Positions 45,281 through 54,577 of a stretch of 64,000 bases of DNA are shown in pieces. The stretch lies in NCBI RefSeq assembly GCF_004214795.1, contig NZ_CP035928.1, forward strand, positions 1,116,001 to 1,180,000, written 5' to 3'. The notes beneath the pieces were generated by a model. That model did no database searches. It saw only the letters and a list, made by a program, of their open reading frames with translations, and was not told the DNA's origin. The position numbers and the translations under genes were made by a program. The stretch is from Malaciobacter pacificus (lineage in GTDB: Bacteria; Campylobacterota; Campylobacteria; Campylobacterales; Arcobacteraceae). Numbering within the stretch: the first letter of the stretch is position 1; the number at the start of each line of letters is the position of its first letter.

Positions 45281-46348
45281 ATGAGAGAAGGTGTATACTA
45301 TCCTTGTTTTAAAGATTTTTTAAAAACTAATCAAGATAAAACAAACAAACAATTTGTACTTATAGCAGAATATAGTGATTTTAAAATGGAATATTTAGAT
45401 AACTATAAAGGCGATATTATGGGTGCTATTGTACCATTTATTGTTTATAATACTGAATATTACAATAAGGGTGTTATTGTATTTGAATTAGATGAAAATA
45501 GTGATTTTCTTTTTGTTGAAGATATGACTAATTTAAATCAAGAAAAAGTCGAATCCCTTGAAATTAGTTCTGCAATTGTTATTCTTGATGGTTTAAGTCC
45601 AAATATTACTATGTTTTTAGATGATTTATTTGAATTTCTTCCTGAAAATACTCAAATAGTGGGTGGAGGTGCTGGAAAAATGACTTTTGAACAAGATCCT
45701 GTGATTTTTTCAAAAGAGAATGGAATTCATAATAATGCTGCACTAATTGTAAAGCTTTCAAATAAAATAAATATTGGAATAGAAAATGGATGGCAATATT
45801 TAGAAGGTCCATTTATTACAACAAGTTCTGAAAAAAATGTATTAAAAACTTTAAATTTTAGAAATGCATTTGAAGTTTATAAAGAGATTGTTGAAAAAGA
45901 TAGTGGTATGGTTTTTAATGATAAAAATTTCTTTGATATTGCAAAATCATATCCTCTTGGTATTGTAAAATACGATAAAGAGATTATAGTTAGAGATCCA
46001 ATACTAGTTGATGAAAATAATAATTTAGTTTTAGTTGGTGATATTCCTCAGAACTCAACTATTCAAATATTAAAAGGTGAAGAAGATAAATTAATTGAGT
46101 CTTCAGCAAAAGCTGTAAATCATGCTATAAAAGATATAAACAGTAAAAGTAGCTTAATAGTTTTTGATTGTATATCAAGAAGTATATATTTAGGAGATAA
46201 ATTTGTTCAAGAGTTAGAAGGTATGAAAAATAACACTGTGTTCAATACTAAATTATGTGGGGCTTTAACTTTAGGAGAAATCGCAAATAATGGTGATGAA
46301 TATATAACATTTTATAATAAATCTTGTGTTGTTGGTGTTATATGTTAG
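45281..46348 (+). CDS. FIST-domain signal sensor protein
   Basis: 355 residues with FIST N and C regions: IVPFIVYNTEYYNKGVIVFELDENSD, LPENTQIVGGGAGKMTFEQDPVIFSKENG, GWQYLEGPFITTSSEKNVLKTLNFRNAFEVYKEIVE, and CGALTLGEIANNGDEYITFYNKSCVVGVIC at the end. FIST domains are thought to sense small ligands and usually sit upstream of kinases or cyclases. No membrane segment is seen. It overlaps the histidine kinase gene by 7 bp, so it is the likely input protein of that kinase. AAAGGA precedes the ATG. Confidence 0.9.
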   Translation: MREGVYYPCFKDFLKTNQDKTNKQFVLIAEYSDFKMEYLDNYKGDIMGAIVPFIVYNTEYYNKGVIVFELDENSDFLFVEDMTNLNQEKVESLEISSAIVILDGLSPNITMFLDDLFEFLPENTQIVGGGAGKMTFEQDPVIFSKENGIHNNAALIVKLSNKINIGIENGWQYLEGPFITTSSEKNVLKTLNFRNAFEVYKEIVEKDSGMVFNDKNFFDIAKSYPLGIVKYDKEIIVRDPILVDENNNLVLVGDIPQNSTIQILKGEEDKLIESSAKAVNHAIKDINSKSSLIVFDCISRSIYLGDKFVQELEGMKNNTVFNTKLCGALTLGEIANNGDEYITFYNKSCVVGVIC

Positions 46349-47841
46349 TAGAACAACTATCAACAGCATATAAGTGTCATAGCTCTATTGGAAATAGTAT
46401 AAATTTAAAAGAGATGATAACAGAGGTTATTAAAACATTTATATCTGAGTCTTATGCAATTTATGGGGAGTTCTATCAAAAAGAGGAAGAGTCTTTAAAA
46501 AAAATAGTTAGTTTTGGAAAACTATCTAATTTTGATATTAAAAATTATGATAGTTATACAAAACCAATGTCATTAATTACAGAAGAAAAAATTAATATAA
46601 TAAAGATGAATTTAGATCAAGGTATTATTTTCTTAGTTTCTAAAAACAAAAATGCAGACTGTTCATTTTTTTATTCTATGTTTGAAAGTTTAATTCCAAG
46701 ATTAAATTTAAGTATATCATCATGTATTAATTATGAAAAGTTGTTAGTATCATATGATTTAGTAAAAAAGCAAAAAATCGAACTTCAAAAAGCTAATAAA
46801 ACAAAAGATGAGTTTTTAGCTAACATGAGTCATGAATTAAAAACTCCTCTAAATTCAATTTTATTATTATCAACACTTATGTCTAAAAATAAAGATGATA
46901 AATATGATGAAAAGACATTGAAAAATATGGATATTATTAAAAAATGTTCATTAGAATTAATGGATTTAATTAATGATATTTTAGATATTTCACAATTAGA
47001 AGCAGGAAAGGTTTCTATTCATAATGAATCTATAGATTTAAAAGTCATTATAGAAGATATTTATGCTTCAATGAAAGAGATGACACTTAATAAAAATATA
47101 GATTTGATAATGGATTTTAAAGGTAATCATTTTACTATGATTTCTGATAAAAGAAGAATTAGACAGATTATTAAAAATTTAGTAAGTAATGCAATTAAGT
47201 TTACCTCTGAAGGATATGTTAAAATAACTTTAACAGAATTATTTGATAGATATCAAATCGATATTGAAGATACTGGTATTGGTTTAGATAATGATAAGTT
47301 AGAACAAATTTTTGACAGATTTAAACAAGCTGATGGCTCAACAACTAGAAAATATGGTGGAACAGGTCTTGGCTTGTCTATTTCAAAAGAGTTAGCGATA
47401 TTATTAAATGGTGATATTTTAGTAAAGAGTCAAAAGAATAAAGGTAGCATATTCACTTTTGAAATAACTAAACAAAAAGAAGATAACGTAATAAAATCTT
47501 TTATAAAAAATGATGATAAATTAAATGGTGAAAATAATAATATTAAAACAAATATTATTGTATATCTTAAAGATACAATTGAGCAATTTAAACTAACTAT
47601 TAAGTTGAAAAAGTGTGATTATCATACTTTTGCTGCTTTAAATGAAGAAAGCTTTATTACTTATTTAGAAAAATTAAAAGATGAAAAGGCAGTAATTTTA
47701 ATTGATGAAAGAGTTAAAGATTTTGAAAATATAATAAAATTAATAAATGATCTTAATTATAAAAAGATAATTACTGTTACTAATAATATTGAGCTAGATG
47801 AGAGTTTATTAAATAAAATTGAAAAATTGATAAAAGGTTAA
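46342..47841 (+). CDS. Histidine kinase with degenerate C-terminal receiver-like domain
   Basis: About 499 residues, cytoplasmic. After an N-terminal region of unclear fold (1-150, possibly GAF-like) comes HisKA FLANMSHELKTPLNSILLLSTLM (phospho-His in the H-box). The ATPase domain has NAIKFT, EDTGIGLDNDKLEQIFDRFKQADGSTTRKYGGTGLGLSISKELA. The last about 100 residues (NIIVYLKDTIEQFKLTIKLKKCDYHTFAALNEESFITYLEKL...AVILIDERVKDFENIIKLINDL) have receiver-like alternation but no acidic pocket. ATG 46342 overlaps the FIST stop; a longer start at 46324 lies inside the FIST gene. This kinase belongs to the hybrid-kinase sequence type, unlike the HQWKQPL kinases nearby. Confidence 0.88.
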   Translation: MLVEQLSTAYKCHSSIGNSINLKEMITEVIKTFISESYAIYGEFYQKEEESLKKIVSFGKLSNFDIKNYDSYTKPMSLITEEKINIIKMNLDQGIIFLVSKNKNADCSFFYSMFESLIPRLNLSISSCINYEKLLVSYDLVKKQKIELQKANKTKDEFLANMSHELKTPLNSILLLSTLMSKNKDDKYDEKTLKNMDIIKKCSLELMDLINDILDISQLEAGKVSIHNESIDLKVIIEDIYASMKEMTLNKNIDLIMDFKGNHFTMISDKRRIRQIIKNLVSNAIKFTSEGYVKITLTELFDRYQIDIEDTGIGLDNDKLEQIFDRFKQADGSTTRKYGGTGLGLSISKELAILLNGDILVKSQKNKGSIFTFEITKQKEDNVIKSFIKNDDKLNGENNNIKTNIIVYLKDTIEQFKLTIKLKKCDYHTFAALNEESFITYLEKLKDEKAVILIDERVKDFENIIKLINDLNYKKIITVTNNIELDESLLNKIEKLIKG

Positions 47842-47843
47842 TA

Positions 47844-48959
47844 ATGAATGATAAATTTAATATCTTAATTGTTGATGATATTCAAGAGAATATTTACACA
47901 TTGGAGTTGTTAATAAGTGATAATTTTGATGTTAATATTTATAGTGCTTTAAGTGCAAGTGATGCTATGAAAGTTTTACTTGAACATCCAATTGATTTAA
48001 TCCTAAGTGATGTTCAAATGCCAGATATAAATGGTTTTGAGTTTGCACAATATTTAAAAGATGTAGAGATTACGAAAAATATACCAATAATATTTATTAC
48101 AGGTATTTTTGATAAAGATGAATATAAAGCCAAGGGTTATGATGTGGGGGCAATAGAATATATTACTAAGCCAATTGACAATACATTACTGCTGTCTAAA
48201 TTAAAAATTTATATTGATGTTTATAATAGATTAAAGATAAAAAATTTGGAATTAAATAAATCTAATGCTTTGTTAATCCAAAGTAGTAAAATGGCTACTA
48301 TTGGGGAGATGTTAGGGGTTATATCTCATCAGTTAAAACAACCTTTGAATTTAATATCTTTGTATTGTGATGATATGCATTATTCTTATAAAACTGATGA
48401 TTTAAATGATGATTTTATGAATGACTTTAAAGTAAATACTAAAGAGCAAATAAATTATATGAATAAGACTATAAATGGCTTTTTAGAGTTTTTTAATCCC
48501 AATAAGAAAAAAGAAAAATTTAATATAAATAAAGCTGTTATAGAATCAACTGTACTATTAAAAGATAAGTTAAAAACTATTGGTACTCATTTAGAATATG
48601 ATATTGATGAATCTTTGAATTGTTATGGTGTAGAAATGGAAATTTCACAAGTTGTATTAAATATTATTAATAATGCACTAGATGTGTTTCAAGAAAAGAG
48701 TATTGAAAACTCATTAATAGAAATAAAAAGTTTTAAAAGTGGTGATAAAATAGTATTAACTATCGAAGATAATGCTGGTGGTGTGGAAAATAATCAAATT
48801 GAGAATCTATTTGATGCATATTACACTACAAAAGAAGAGGGCACTGGAATAGGCTTATATATGGCTAAATTAATTATTGAGAATAGTTTTAATGGGAAGA
48901 TTGAAGTTAAAAATAGTGACAAAGGTTTAAAATTTATAATTTTTTTAAATAGTTATTAA
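47844..48959 (+). CDS. Receiver-histidine kinase
   Basis: 371 residues. N-terminal receiver: FNILIVDDIQENIYTLELL, phospho-Asp in LILSDVQMPDINGFEF, Thr in IIFITGIFD, Lys in IEYITKPID. It is followed by a helix and a kinase core with H-box MATIGEMLGVISHQLKQPLNLISLYCDD, NIINNALDVF, EDNAGGVENNQIENLFDAYYTTKE and GTGIGLYMAKLII. It is probably the relay partner of the FIST/kinase pair: the receiver can take phosphate and its His can pass it on. It begins 2 bp after the kinase gene. Confidence 0.92.
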   Translation: MNDKFNILIVDDIQENIYTLELLISDNFDVNIYSALSASDAMKVLLEHPIDLILSDVQMPDINGFEFAQYLKDVEITKNIPIIFITGIFDKDEYKAKGYDVGAIEYITKPIDNTLLLSKLKIYIDVYNRLKIKNLELNKSNALLIQSSKMATIGEMLGVISHQLKQPLNLISLYCDDMHYSYKTDDLNDDFMNDFKVNTKEQINYMNKTINGFLEFFNPNKKKEKFNINKAVIESTVLLKDKLKTIGTHLEYDIDESLNCYGVEMEISQVVLNIINNALDVFQEKSIENSLIEIKSFKSGDKIVLTIEDNAGGVENNQIENLFDAYYTTKEEGTGIGLYMAKLIIENSFNGKIEVKNSDKGLKFIIFLNSY

Positions 48960-48994
48960 AATGATACTTTTTCAATACTTTATCTCTATATAAT
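48958..48994 (+). promoter_or_regulatory. Regulated promoter module B (regulator 49027)
   Basis: AAAATGATACTTTT, TCA, ATACTTT, ATCTCTA, TATAAT. The boxes at 48964 and 48975 are 11 bp apart and the nearer begins 14 bp before the -10 (48989-48994), as in modules A and C. The module begins inside the stop codon of the upstream kinase gene. Confidence 0.75.
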
Positions 48995-49026
48995 TATTAT
49001 AATAACTATATAGGAGGTAATTAAAC

Positions 49027-49719
49027 ATGAATAGTATTTTTATTGATATTAATAATTCTGTATCAACTAAATCAGTTTTAATTATTAGTCATGATGTAAA
49101 TTTTATTGAAAATATAAAAGAAAATAATGATACTAAACTTAATATTTCATACTATAGTGAAAATAAATATAAGTTAGTAAATAATGTTATTAATAGTTTT
49201 GATTTAATAGTGTTTGATAATGAAAATAATGATTTAGAATCTTTTGTAAATAGCTTTAAAGATAGTCATAATTATGAAATAAATATTCCTTTAATTATTT
49301 TAGAAAAAAATATTAGCAAAGAACAATCTTTGTACAAATATAGTAATGCTTTTTTAGTTTTACAAAAACCTGTTTCTTTAGATAGTTTAATTGTTAATAT
49401 CGATTTATCTTTAAATTTTTTAAGCATAAATAAGAAAAAACAGTTTGAGGATGGATTCTATTTTGATATTAATAGGGAATTGTTGTTTAAAGGAAAAGAA
49501 CTAATTAAATTAACTAAAACTGAAAGAAAACTTGTTAAACTTTTAGCTGAAAATGTTAATAACTTAGTTACATATGAAGATATTGCTCAAGAAGTTTGGA
49601 GAGGTAAGAATTTTTCTATATACTCTTTACGTAATGTTGTAAAGCATATTAGAGAAAAAACAAGCGATGCATTTTTAAAAAACTCATCAAATAGAGGTTA
49701 TGTAATTAATACAGTTTAA
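49027..49719 (+). CDS. OmpR-type regulator with altered receiver pocket
   Basis: 230 residues. The receiver-like half reads VLIISHDVNFIENI where active receivers have an acidic pair, keeps an Asp at the phosphorylation position (DLIVFDNENND), has Glu in place of the switch Thr (PLIILEKNIS) and keeps Lys-Pro (VLQKPVSLDS). The winged helix is intact: KLTKTERKLVKLLAENVNNLVTYEDIAQEVW, SIYSLRNVVKHIREK, NRGYVINTV. Such regulators often work without phosphorylation. A strong TAGGAGG precedes the ATG, and promoter module B lies upstream. Confidence 0.88.
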   Translation: MNSIFIDINNSVSTKSVLIISHDVNFIENIKENNDTKLNISYYSENKYKLVNNVINSFDLIVFDNENNDLESFVNSFKDSHNYEINIPLIILEKNISKEQSLYKYSNAFLVLQKPVSLDSLIVNIDLSLNFLSINKKKQFEDGFYFDINRELLFKGKELIKLTKTERKLVKLLAENVNNLVTYEDIAQEVWRGKNFSIYSLRNVVKHIREKTSDAFLKNSSNRGYVINTV

Positions 49720-49745
49720 GCTTTTTGATTTTTAATCAAAAGCTT
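49717..49745. terminator. Bidirectional terminator between convergent genes
   Basis: TAAGCTTTTTGATT and AATCAAAAGCTTA pair around a TTT loop with one bulge, directly at the stop of the regulator gene and just before the stop of the kinase gene on the other strand. T-runs lie within the stem on both strands. Confidence 0.7.
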
Positions 49746-49747
49746 AA

Positions 49748-50782
49748 TTATTTCTCTATTTCAATTTTTATTTCAGTATTATTTTTAAAACTACTAATAT
49801 AGATTTGTCCATTAAGTTTTTTTTCAATAATTGTTTTACAAATATATAAACCAAGTCCTGTACCATTTCTATCGTTTTTTGTTGAGAAATATGGATTAAA
49901 AACATGTTCAATTATATCTTTAGAAATACCACCTGCATTGTCCTTTAAAACTATAGTTTGAGACTTTTCATTTTCATCAATTATTATAGAGATATTTTTG
50001 TAAATGATGTTATTTTCTATAAATGCATCTTTTGAATTATTTAAAATATTTAAAATTACTTGAATTAAATCATTTTTATATAAAAAAATCTTTGATAAAT
50101 TATTTTTCTTTTCTAACTTAATTTTTATATCATTAGAGTCTAAATCTGAGTGTATCATTTTTATGACTAATTTAGTTATTTCATATAAATCTATATACTC
50201 TTTATTTTTCTCTTTTGAAAAAAAGTTTCTAAAATCATCAATTGTATTTGACATATATACTATTTGATTATTTATATCATTTAGACTATTTTCAATTGAT
50301 TCTTTATCTAATCTGTTTGTATGGTTCCTAAAATATATTTTTGAAACTATTGATGATAAAGTATTTAAAGGTTGTCTCCATTGATGTGCAATCATAGAGA
50401 TCATCTCACCCATTGCAGAGTGTTTAGATTTCGTAATTAGAAGTTTCTCTTTTTCTTTGAGCTCTGAAAGATTTAAAATATATGCTACTTTATTTCTTTT
50501 ATCTAAATCAATTATTTTAATTAAAACAGGAATTGTTTCTCCATTTTTTGTGATAATATTTAATTCTTGATATGTTTTAGATTCATATTTTATATATTTG
50601 GTATTAATATTAGGTATTAGTACTCCAGTTACTAAATTACCAATAAGTTCATTTTTACTTTCATATTTTAAAATCTCTACTAAGGATTGATTTATATCTG
50701 TTATAAAACCATCTTTTATAAGAATAATTCCTTCAATGGAATTATTTAAAATATTATTAAGAAGTTCTTTGTTACTTTTCAT
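49748..50782 (-). CDS. Soluble PAS histidine kinase
   Basis: 344 residues. One PAS domain (ILNNSIEGIILIKDGFITDINQSLVEILKYESKNELIGNLVTGVLIP...ETIPVLIKIIDLDKRNKVAYILNLSELKEKE) is followed by the H-box MGEMISMIAHQWRQPLNTLSSIVSKIYF and an ATPase domain (NILNNSKDAF, KDNAGGISKDIIEHVFNPYFSTKN, NGTGLGLYICKTIIE). No membrane helix. It is divergent from the regulator at 50864, whose start is 81 bp away; the two are probably cognate. Confidence 0.92.
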   Translation of the reverse strand: MKSNKELLNNILNNSIEGIILIKDGFITDINQSLVEILKYESKNELIGNLVTGVLIPNINTKYIKYESKTYQELNIITKNGETIPVLIKIIDLDKRNKVAYILNLSELKEKEKLLITKSKHSAMGEMISMIAHQWRQPLNTLSSIVSKIYFRNHTNRLDKESIENSLNDINNQIVYMSNTIDDFRNFFSKEKNKEYIDLYEITKLVIKMIHSDLDSNDIKIKLEKKNNLSKIFLYKNDLIQVILNILNNSKDAFIENNIIYKNISIIIDENEKSQTIVLKDNAGGISKDIIEHVFNPYFSTKNDRNGTGLGLYICKTIIEKKLNGQIYISSFKNNTEIKIEIEK

Positions 50783-50863
50783 TTTTAATCTTTTTTGATT
50801 ATTTATTTGATATTTTAATTTAAATATTATATCATAAGAAATAAGACAATAAAAAAGGTAAAT

Positions 50864-51604
50864 ATGATTGATTATATATATTTAGAGAAATATTGTAAAA
50901 ACCTTAAAGTTTTATATGTAGAAGATGATAAATATAGTGCAAAAAAAGTAAAAGAACTACTTGATGAAATTTTTCCTAATGTAGTTTTAGCAAAAAATGG
51001 GGACGAAGCATTAAAATTATTTTTAGATTATAAAAGAGATACAGACTGTTTTTATGATTTAGTAATTACAGATATAAAAATGCCAAAACTAGATGGTATT
51101 TCTTTAAGTAAAAAAATATTAGAACAAAATAAAAAACAAGAAATTATTATTATTTCAGCTCACAGTGAAACAAATTATTTTTTAGAATTAATAAATTTAG
51201 GAATAAGTAATTTTATTTTGAAGCCTATAGATTACAATGATTTTATAAATATGGTTTATAAAATTACTAAATCTATTTATGAATCAAAAAATATAAATTC
51301 TACTAAGCCAACTTCTATCAAACTTGGTGAAGATTTATATTGGGATTTACAATTTAAAGTTTTAGTAAATAATCATAAAGAGGTGAAATTAACTAAAAAA
51401 GAGTTTCTTTTAATCAATCTACTTCTTAGTGTCAAAAATAAAACTTTTTCTAATGAAGAAATATTAAATAAAATTTGGTTAGATAATGAAACTACATCCA
51501 ATGTTACAAATTTAAAAAATACTATATCTCGATTAAGAAAAAAAGTTATTAGCTTAAATATTGAAAATATTTATGGATTTGGGTATAAGATAACCCAAGA
51601 TTAG
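50864..51604 (+). CDS. OmpR-type response regulator
   Basis: 246 residues. Receiver: LKVLYVEDDKYSAKKVKELL, phospho-Asp in LVITDIKMPKLDGISL, Ser in IIIISAHSE, Lys in NFILKPIDYND. Winged helix: KLTKKEFLLINLLLSVKNKTFSNEEILNKIW, TNLKNTISRLRKK, NIYGFGYKITQD. It is a close paralogue of the IS-split regulator (55098-52879), with the same C-terminal pattern. It is divergent from the PAS kinase and overlaps the REC-PAS gene by 4 bp tail to tail. Confidence 0.93.
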   Translation: MIDYIYLEKYCKNLKVLYVEDDKYSAKKVKELLDEIFPNVVLAKNGDEALKLFLDYKRDTDCFYDLVITDIKMPKLDGISLSKKILEQNKKQEIIIISAHSETNYFLELINLGISNFILKPIDYNDFINMVYKITKSIYESKNINSTKPTSIKLGEDLYWDLQFKVLVNNHKEVKLTKKEFLLINLLLSVKNKTFSNEEILNKIWLDNETTSNVTNLKNTISRLRKKVISLNIENIYGFGYKITQD

Positions 51605-52866
51605 CTAAAAAAACTCTTTTTATTACTTGAGCCTAATTTACTCTCTAAATCATTAATTACATCTTCAAGATTAGTTATTTTCTCATTTAATCTTAATTCA
51701 TTATTTTTATAAATATCTATTGTATTTTTATTATGCTCTAATGTTTCATTACAAAGTTCAATTTTTTCAAATAATTCATTTTTCTCATGTTTGAGATGCT
51801 TAATTAATTTTAATAAGTTTTCAATTTCCTCATTTTTTTGTTTAATTAAATTTAGTCTTCCAGACTGATTATTTAATTGACTCTTTTCATATGATTCTAA
51901 TTGATTTAATAATGCTTTTTTATTATTTTCTAATTCTTCAATTCTTAAGTTTAATGTAGAAATATATTTTTTAAGCTCAACTATTTCTTCATGACTTTTT
52001 TTATTATCTTCTGATATTGAATAAGCTTTTTTCTTAAATTGAACTATATTTTGAATAATTTTCTTATTTAACTCTTTTTTCTCTTTCTCTTCATCTGTTA
52101 CTTGATATCTAATTGCTAAGTACTCTAAGACATCTTTATTATTTAAATCATATATTGGCATATAAATAGTTTTAAGATAAATCAAATCATTGTTTTTATC
52201 AATAGATTTTAAGGTACCTTCCCAAATTTTTCCTTCTTTAAACTTTTCTTTGATATCATCGATAATCTCTGCTGAAACAGAAGAATCAATAATTGTAGTA
52301 AAATCTTTATCAATATATTCATCAGAAGATTTTCCTAACAAATCACAAAAATTATCATTTATATAGGTTATTTTATTTAATTTATTGATTTTTGTAATAT
52401 AAGTAATTTGTTCTATGGTTTTTAAATATACTTCTAGCTCTGATTGTTTTTGCATCAAAGAAGATTTTAAATATATTTTTTCACATGTTTTATATACTAC
52501 TTTTGTCATTGTTTCCATATCTAAAGGTTTAATTAAATAATTAACTACACCTAGTTCTATAGATTTTAATAAAACGTTAGATTCATTTCTAGCTGTAATA
52601 AATATAACTGGAATTTCAGTATCAACTTCTCTGATTTTCTCAAGCATATCTATACCATCCATTTTGGGCATATTTATATCACTAATGATTAAATCATAAT
52701 TGTTTTTATTGCTTTGAAATGCTAAAAAACCTTCTAGCCCATTTTCAAAGGAATCGACATTTTTAAAAATTCTTTTAAATATTTTTTGAGAAATTTCTCT
52801 TGCTTGTAGTTCATCTTCAACATACAATATATTTAAGCTTTTTACAAATTCTTTTAGTTTTTCCAT
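51601..52866 (-). CDS. Receiver-PAS-coiled-coil signalling protein
   Basis: 421 residues. The N-terminal receiver has all key residues (LNILYVEDELQAREISQKIF, LIISDINMPKMDGIDMLEKI, PVIFITARNESN, VNYLIKPLDMETM). A PAS domain follows (ITKINKLNKITYINDNFCDLLGKSSDEYIDKDF, YLKTIYMPIYDLNNKDVLEYLAIRYQVTDEE, about residues 150-270), and the last 150 residues are a long coiled coil. There is no kinase, cyclase or DNA-binding output, so it may act as a scaffold or adaptor. It lies 12 bp after the split regulator on the same strand and its expression may suffer from the ISb insertion. Confidence 0.9.
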   Translation of the reverse strand: MEKLKEFVKSLNILYVEDELQAREISQKIFKRIFKNVDSFENGLEGFLAFQSNKNNYDLIISDINMPKMDGIDMLEKIREVDTEIPVIFITARNESNVLLKSIELGVVNYLIKPLDMETMTKVVYKTCEKIYLKSSLMQKQSELEVYLKTIEQITYITKINKLNKITYINDNFCDLLGKSSDEYIDKDFTTIIDSSVSAEIIDDIKEKFKEGKIWEGTLKSIDKNNDLIYLKTIYMPIYDLNNKDVLEYLAIRYQVTDEEKEKKELNKKIIQNIVQFKKKAYSISEDNKKSHEEIVELKKYISTLNLRIEELENNKKALLNQLESYEKSQLNNQSGRLNLIKQKNEEIENLLKLIKHLKHEKNELFEKIELCNETLEHNKNTIDIYKNNELRLNEKITNLEDVINDLESKLGSSNKKSFFS

Positions 52867-52878
52867 ATTAGATTCTCA

Positions 52879-53080
52879 CTATTTATTTATACTTATTTTA
52901 TAACCAAGTCCATATATATTGTTTATATTTAAGTTGATATATTTCTTTTTTAATCGAGAGATAAGATTTTTTAAATTAGCTATATAATCTCTATCATCAT
53001 AAGTTTCTTGCCAAATTTCATTTATTATTTCATCAATAGTAAAAATTTTACTAGGATCTTTTATTAAAAGATTTATTAAT
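52879..53080 (-). pseudogene. 3' piece of a response regulator split by ISb
   Basis: The minus strand reads LINLLIKDPSKIFTIDEIINEIWQETYDDRDYIANLKNLISRLKKKYINLNINNIYGLGYKISINK then stop: the winged helix of an OmpR-type regulator. Joining 55098-54578 to 53080-52879 (one copy of the 4-bp target duplication kept) gives 723 bp, 240 codons plus stop. The junction KKELLLINLLIKD matches KKEFLLINLLLSV of the paralogue at 50864. Confidence 0.9.
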
Positions 53081-54573
53081 GAGCCACTTGCAGATTATAA
53101 AAAACAACCCGTAATTTAAGCTGATTTAAATTTTAAAAAGTTGAATCAAACTTCAGATAAGTTATAATTTTTTACTACAAAAATTTAACAGAAGAGCGAT
53201 TCAACTTATGGAAATTATTCTACCAAAAATATCTTCAAGTCTATCTAAAATGTGGACTAAGGTTTTAAATCTTGAAAATTCACTTTTTCCTTCTTTGAAA
53301 AGAGAGCTTCAATTAGAAGAGTTGTCAAATAAAGAGCAAAAGCTTATTAAGATATTAGACTTTGCTGCGATTGAAAAAAATATCACTGTCGTATCTATTA
53401 CAAACACTCCAAAGCATAGAGAAGAGATTGCACGAGCATTTATTGCAAAGAGTGTTTACAATATCCAAACAACCAGAGACCTTATCGATAGACTTCATAG
53501 TGATAGAACGCTGAGGATCTTGTGTGGGTGGAGATATAAAAACGATATTCCAAGTGAGTCTAAATTTAGTAGAGTCTTTAAGGAGCTCAGTGAGCTTAAA
53601 ATTGCACAAAAGACGCATGAGCAGTTTGTGAAGGAGTATCTAAGGGATACACTCTTTTTTTATAATGCAAGTGATGCAACAAAAATACCACTGAGAGAAA
53701 AACCTGTAAAAGTAGAAAAAGAAAAGTTTAAACCAAAAAGAAGAGGACGACCTAAAAAAGGTGAAACAAGAGAGCCTAAAACACCCAGTATCTTGCAGCA
53801 ACAAGAAGATATGAAAACCACAAAGCAGATGCTATCTTTGGTATCAACGCAGTGTGGAGTTGGAAGAAAACAGAATTCCAAAGGCAACTTTGAAACATGG
53901 ATAGGAGGGAAACTCCATATCAGTGTAGTAGATGGAGATATCCCTATTACTGCTATTTATTCAGGGGCAAATGTTCATGATAGCTCAGTAGCACTTCCTC
54001 TTATAAACGAGACAAGCAAAAAAGTATCATATCTTTATGACTTACAAGATGCAGGATACGACAGCAATATTATCAGAGATTTTTCCAAAAAACTAAATCA
54101 TAGACCGCTTATTGATATCAATCCGAAGAACTCCAAAGAGTTAAAAGGAAAAATTCAACTTATAAAAGATGAAAAAAAGAAATTTAAAATTCTAAACCTT
54201 ACTCAAAGTTTAGATACCCATCACTATAACCAAAGAAGTATGGTTGAGAGAGTCAATAAATACCTCAAAGAAGACTTTGGATGCAGTAATATTTATTATA
54301 AAGGAGCTACAAAAGTAGCTTCTGTTTTAGCATTTGGTATTTTATCAGTTTGTATTCATCAGAGTTTGAAACTGGTAACATAACTTTTAGCTAAAAACAC
54401 TAAAAATTAGCCATTTTTAAAACTCAACCATCAAGCACGCACCCAATAATAGTTTTTTATCTAAAATTGACCCATAAAGCGGTAAAATGATTAAAAGTTT
54501 AAAAGATCTGCTTGATAAGCTTAGTAGGTTTACAAATTCACTAGTTTATGATGGTGGAATTTGCAAGCGGCTC
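53081..54573 (+). mobile_element. Insertion sequence ISb (IS5/IS1182-like, 1493 bp), TSD TAAT
   Basis: The ends GAGCCACTTGCAGAT (53081-53095) and the complement of GAGCCGCTTGCAAAT (54559-54573) are 15-bp inverted repeats with two mismatches. TAAT flanks both sides (53077-53080 and 54574-54577). One transposase gene is present. Its GC content is visibly higher than the surroundings. 54384-54558 is non-coding. Confidence 0.9.
53208..54383 (+). CDS. IS5/IS1182-like transposase (ISb)
   Basis: 391 residues. An N-terminal helical DUF772-like domain (NIQTTRDLIDRLHSDRTLRILCGWRYKNDIPSESKFSRVFKELSE) is followed by a basic linker (KPKRRGRPKKGETREPK) and a DDE core: FYNASDATKIP, YLYDLQDAGYDSNIIRDF (Asp) and YNQRSMVERVNKYLKEDFG (Glu). 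Full length with no stop, so possibly active. It runs opposite to the interrupted regulator gene. The codon and base usage differs from neighbours, fitting recent arrival. Confidence 0.9.
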   Translation: MEIILPKISSSLSKMWTKVLNLENSLFPSLKRELQLEELSNKEQKLIKILDFAAIEKNITVVSITNTPKHREEIARAFIAKSVYNIQTTRDLIDRLHSDRTLRILCGWRYKNDIPSESKFSRVFKELSELKIAQKTHEQFVKEYLRDTLFFYNASDATKIPLREKPVKVEKEKFKPKRRGRPKKGETREPKTPSILQQQEDMKTTKQMLSLVSTQCGVGRKQNSKGNFETWIGGKLHISVVDGDIPITAIYSGANVHDSSVALPLINETSKKVSYLYDLQDAGYDSNIIRDFSKKLNHRPLIDINPKNSKELKGKIQLIKDEKKKFKILNLTQSLDTHHYNQRSMVERVNKYLKEDFGCSNIYYKGATKVASVLAFGILSVCIHQSLKLVT

Positions 54574-54577
54574 TAAT

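Noticed and set aside
53660-53887. Small minus-strand ORF inside ISb
   Set aside because: Antisense shadow of the transposase linker region, with no independent support.
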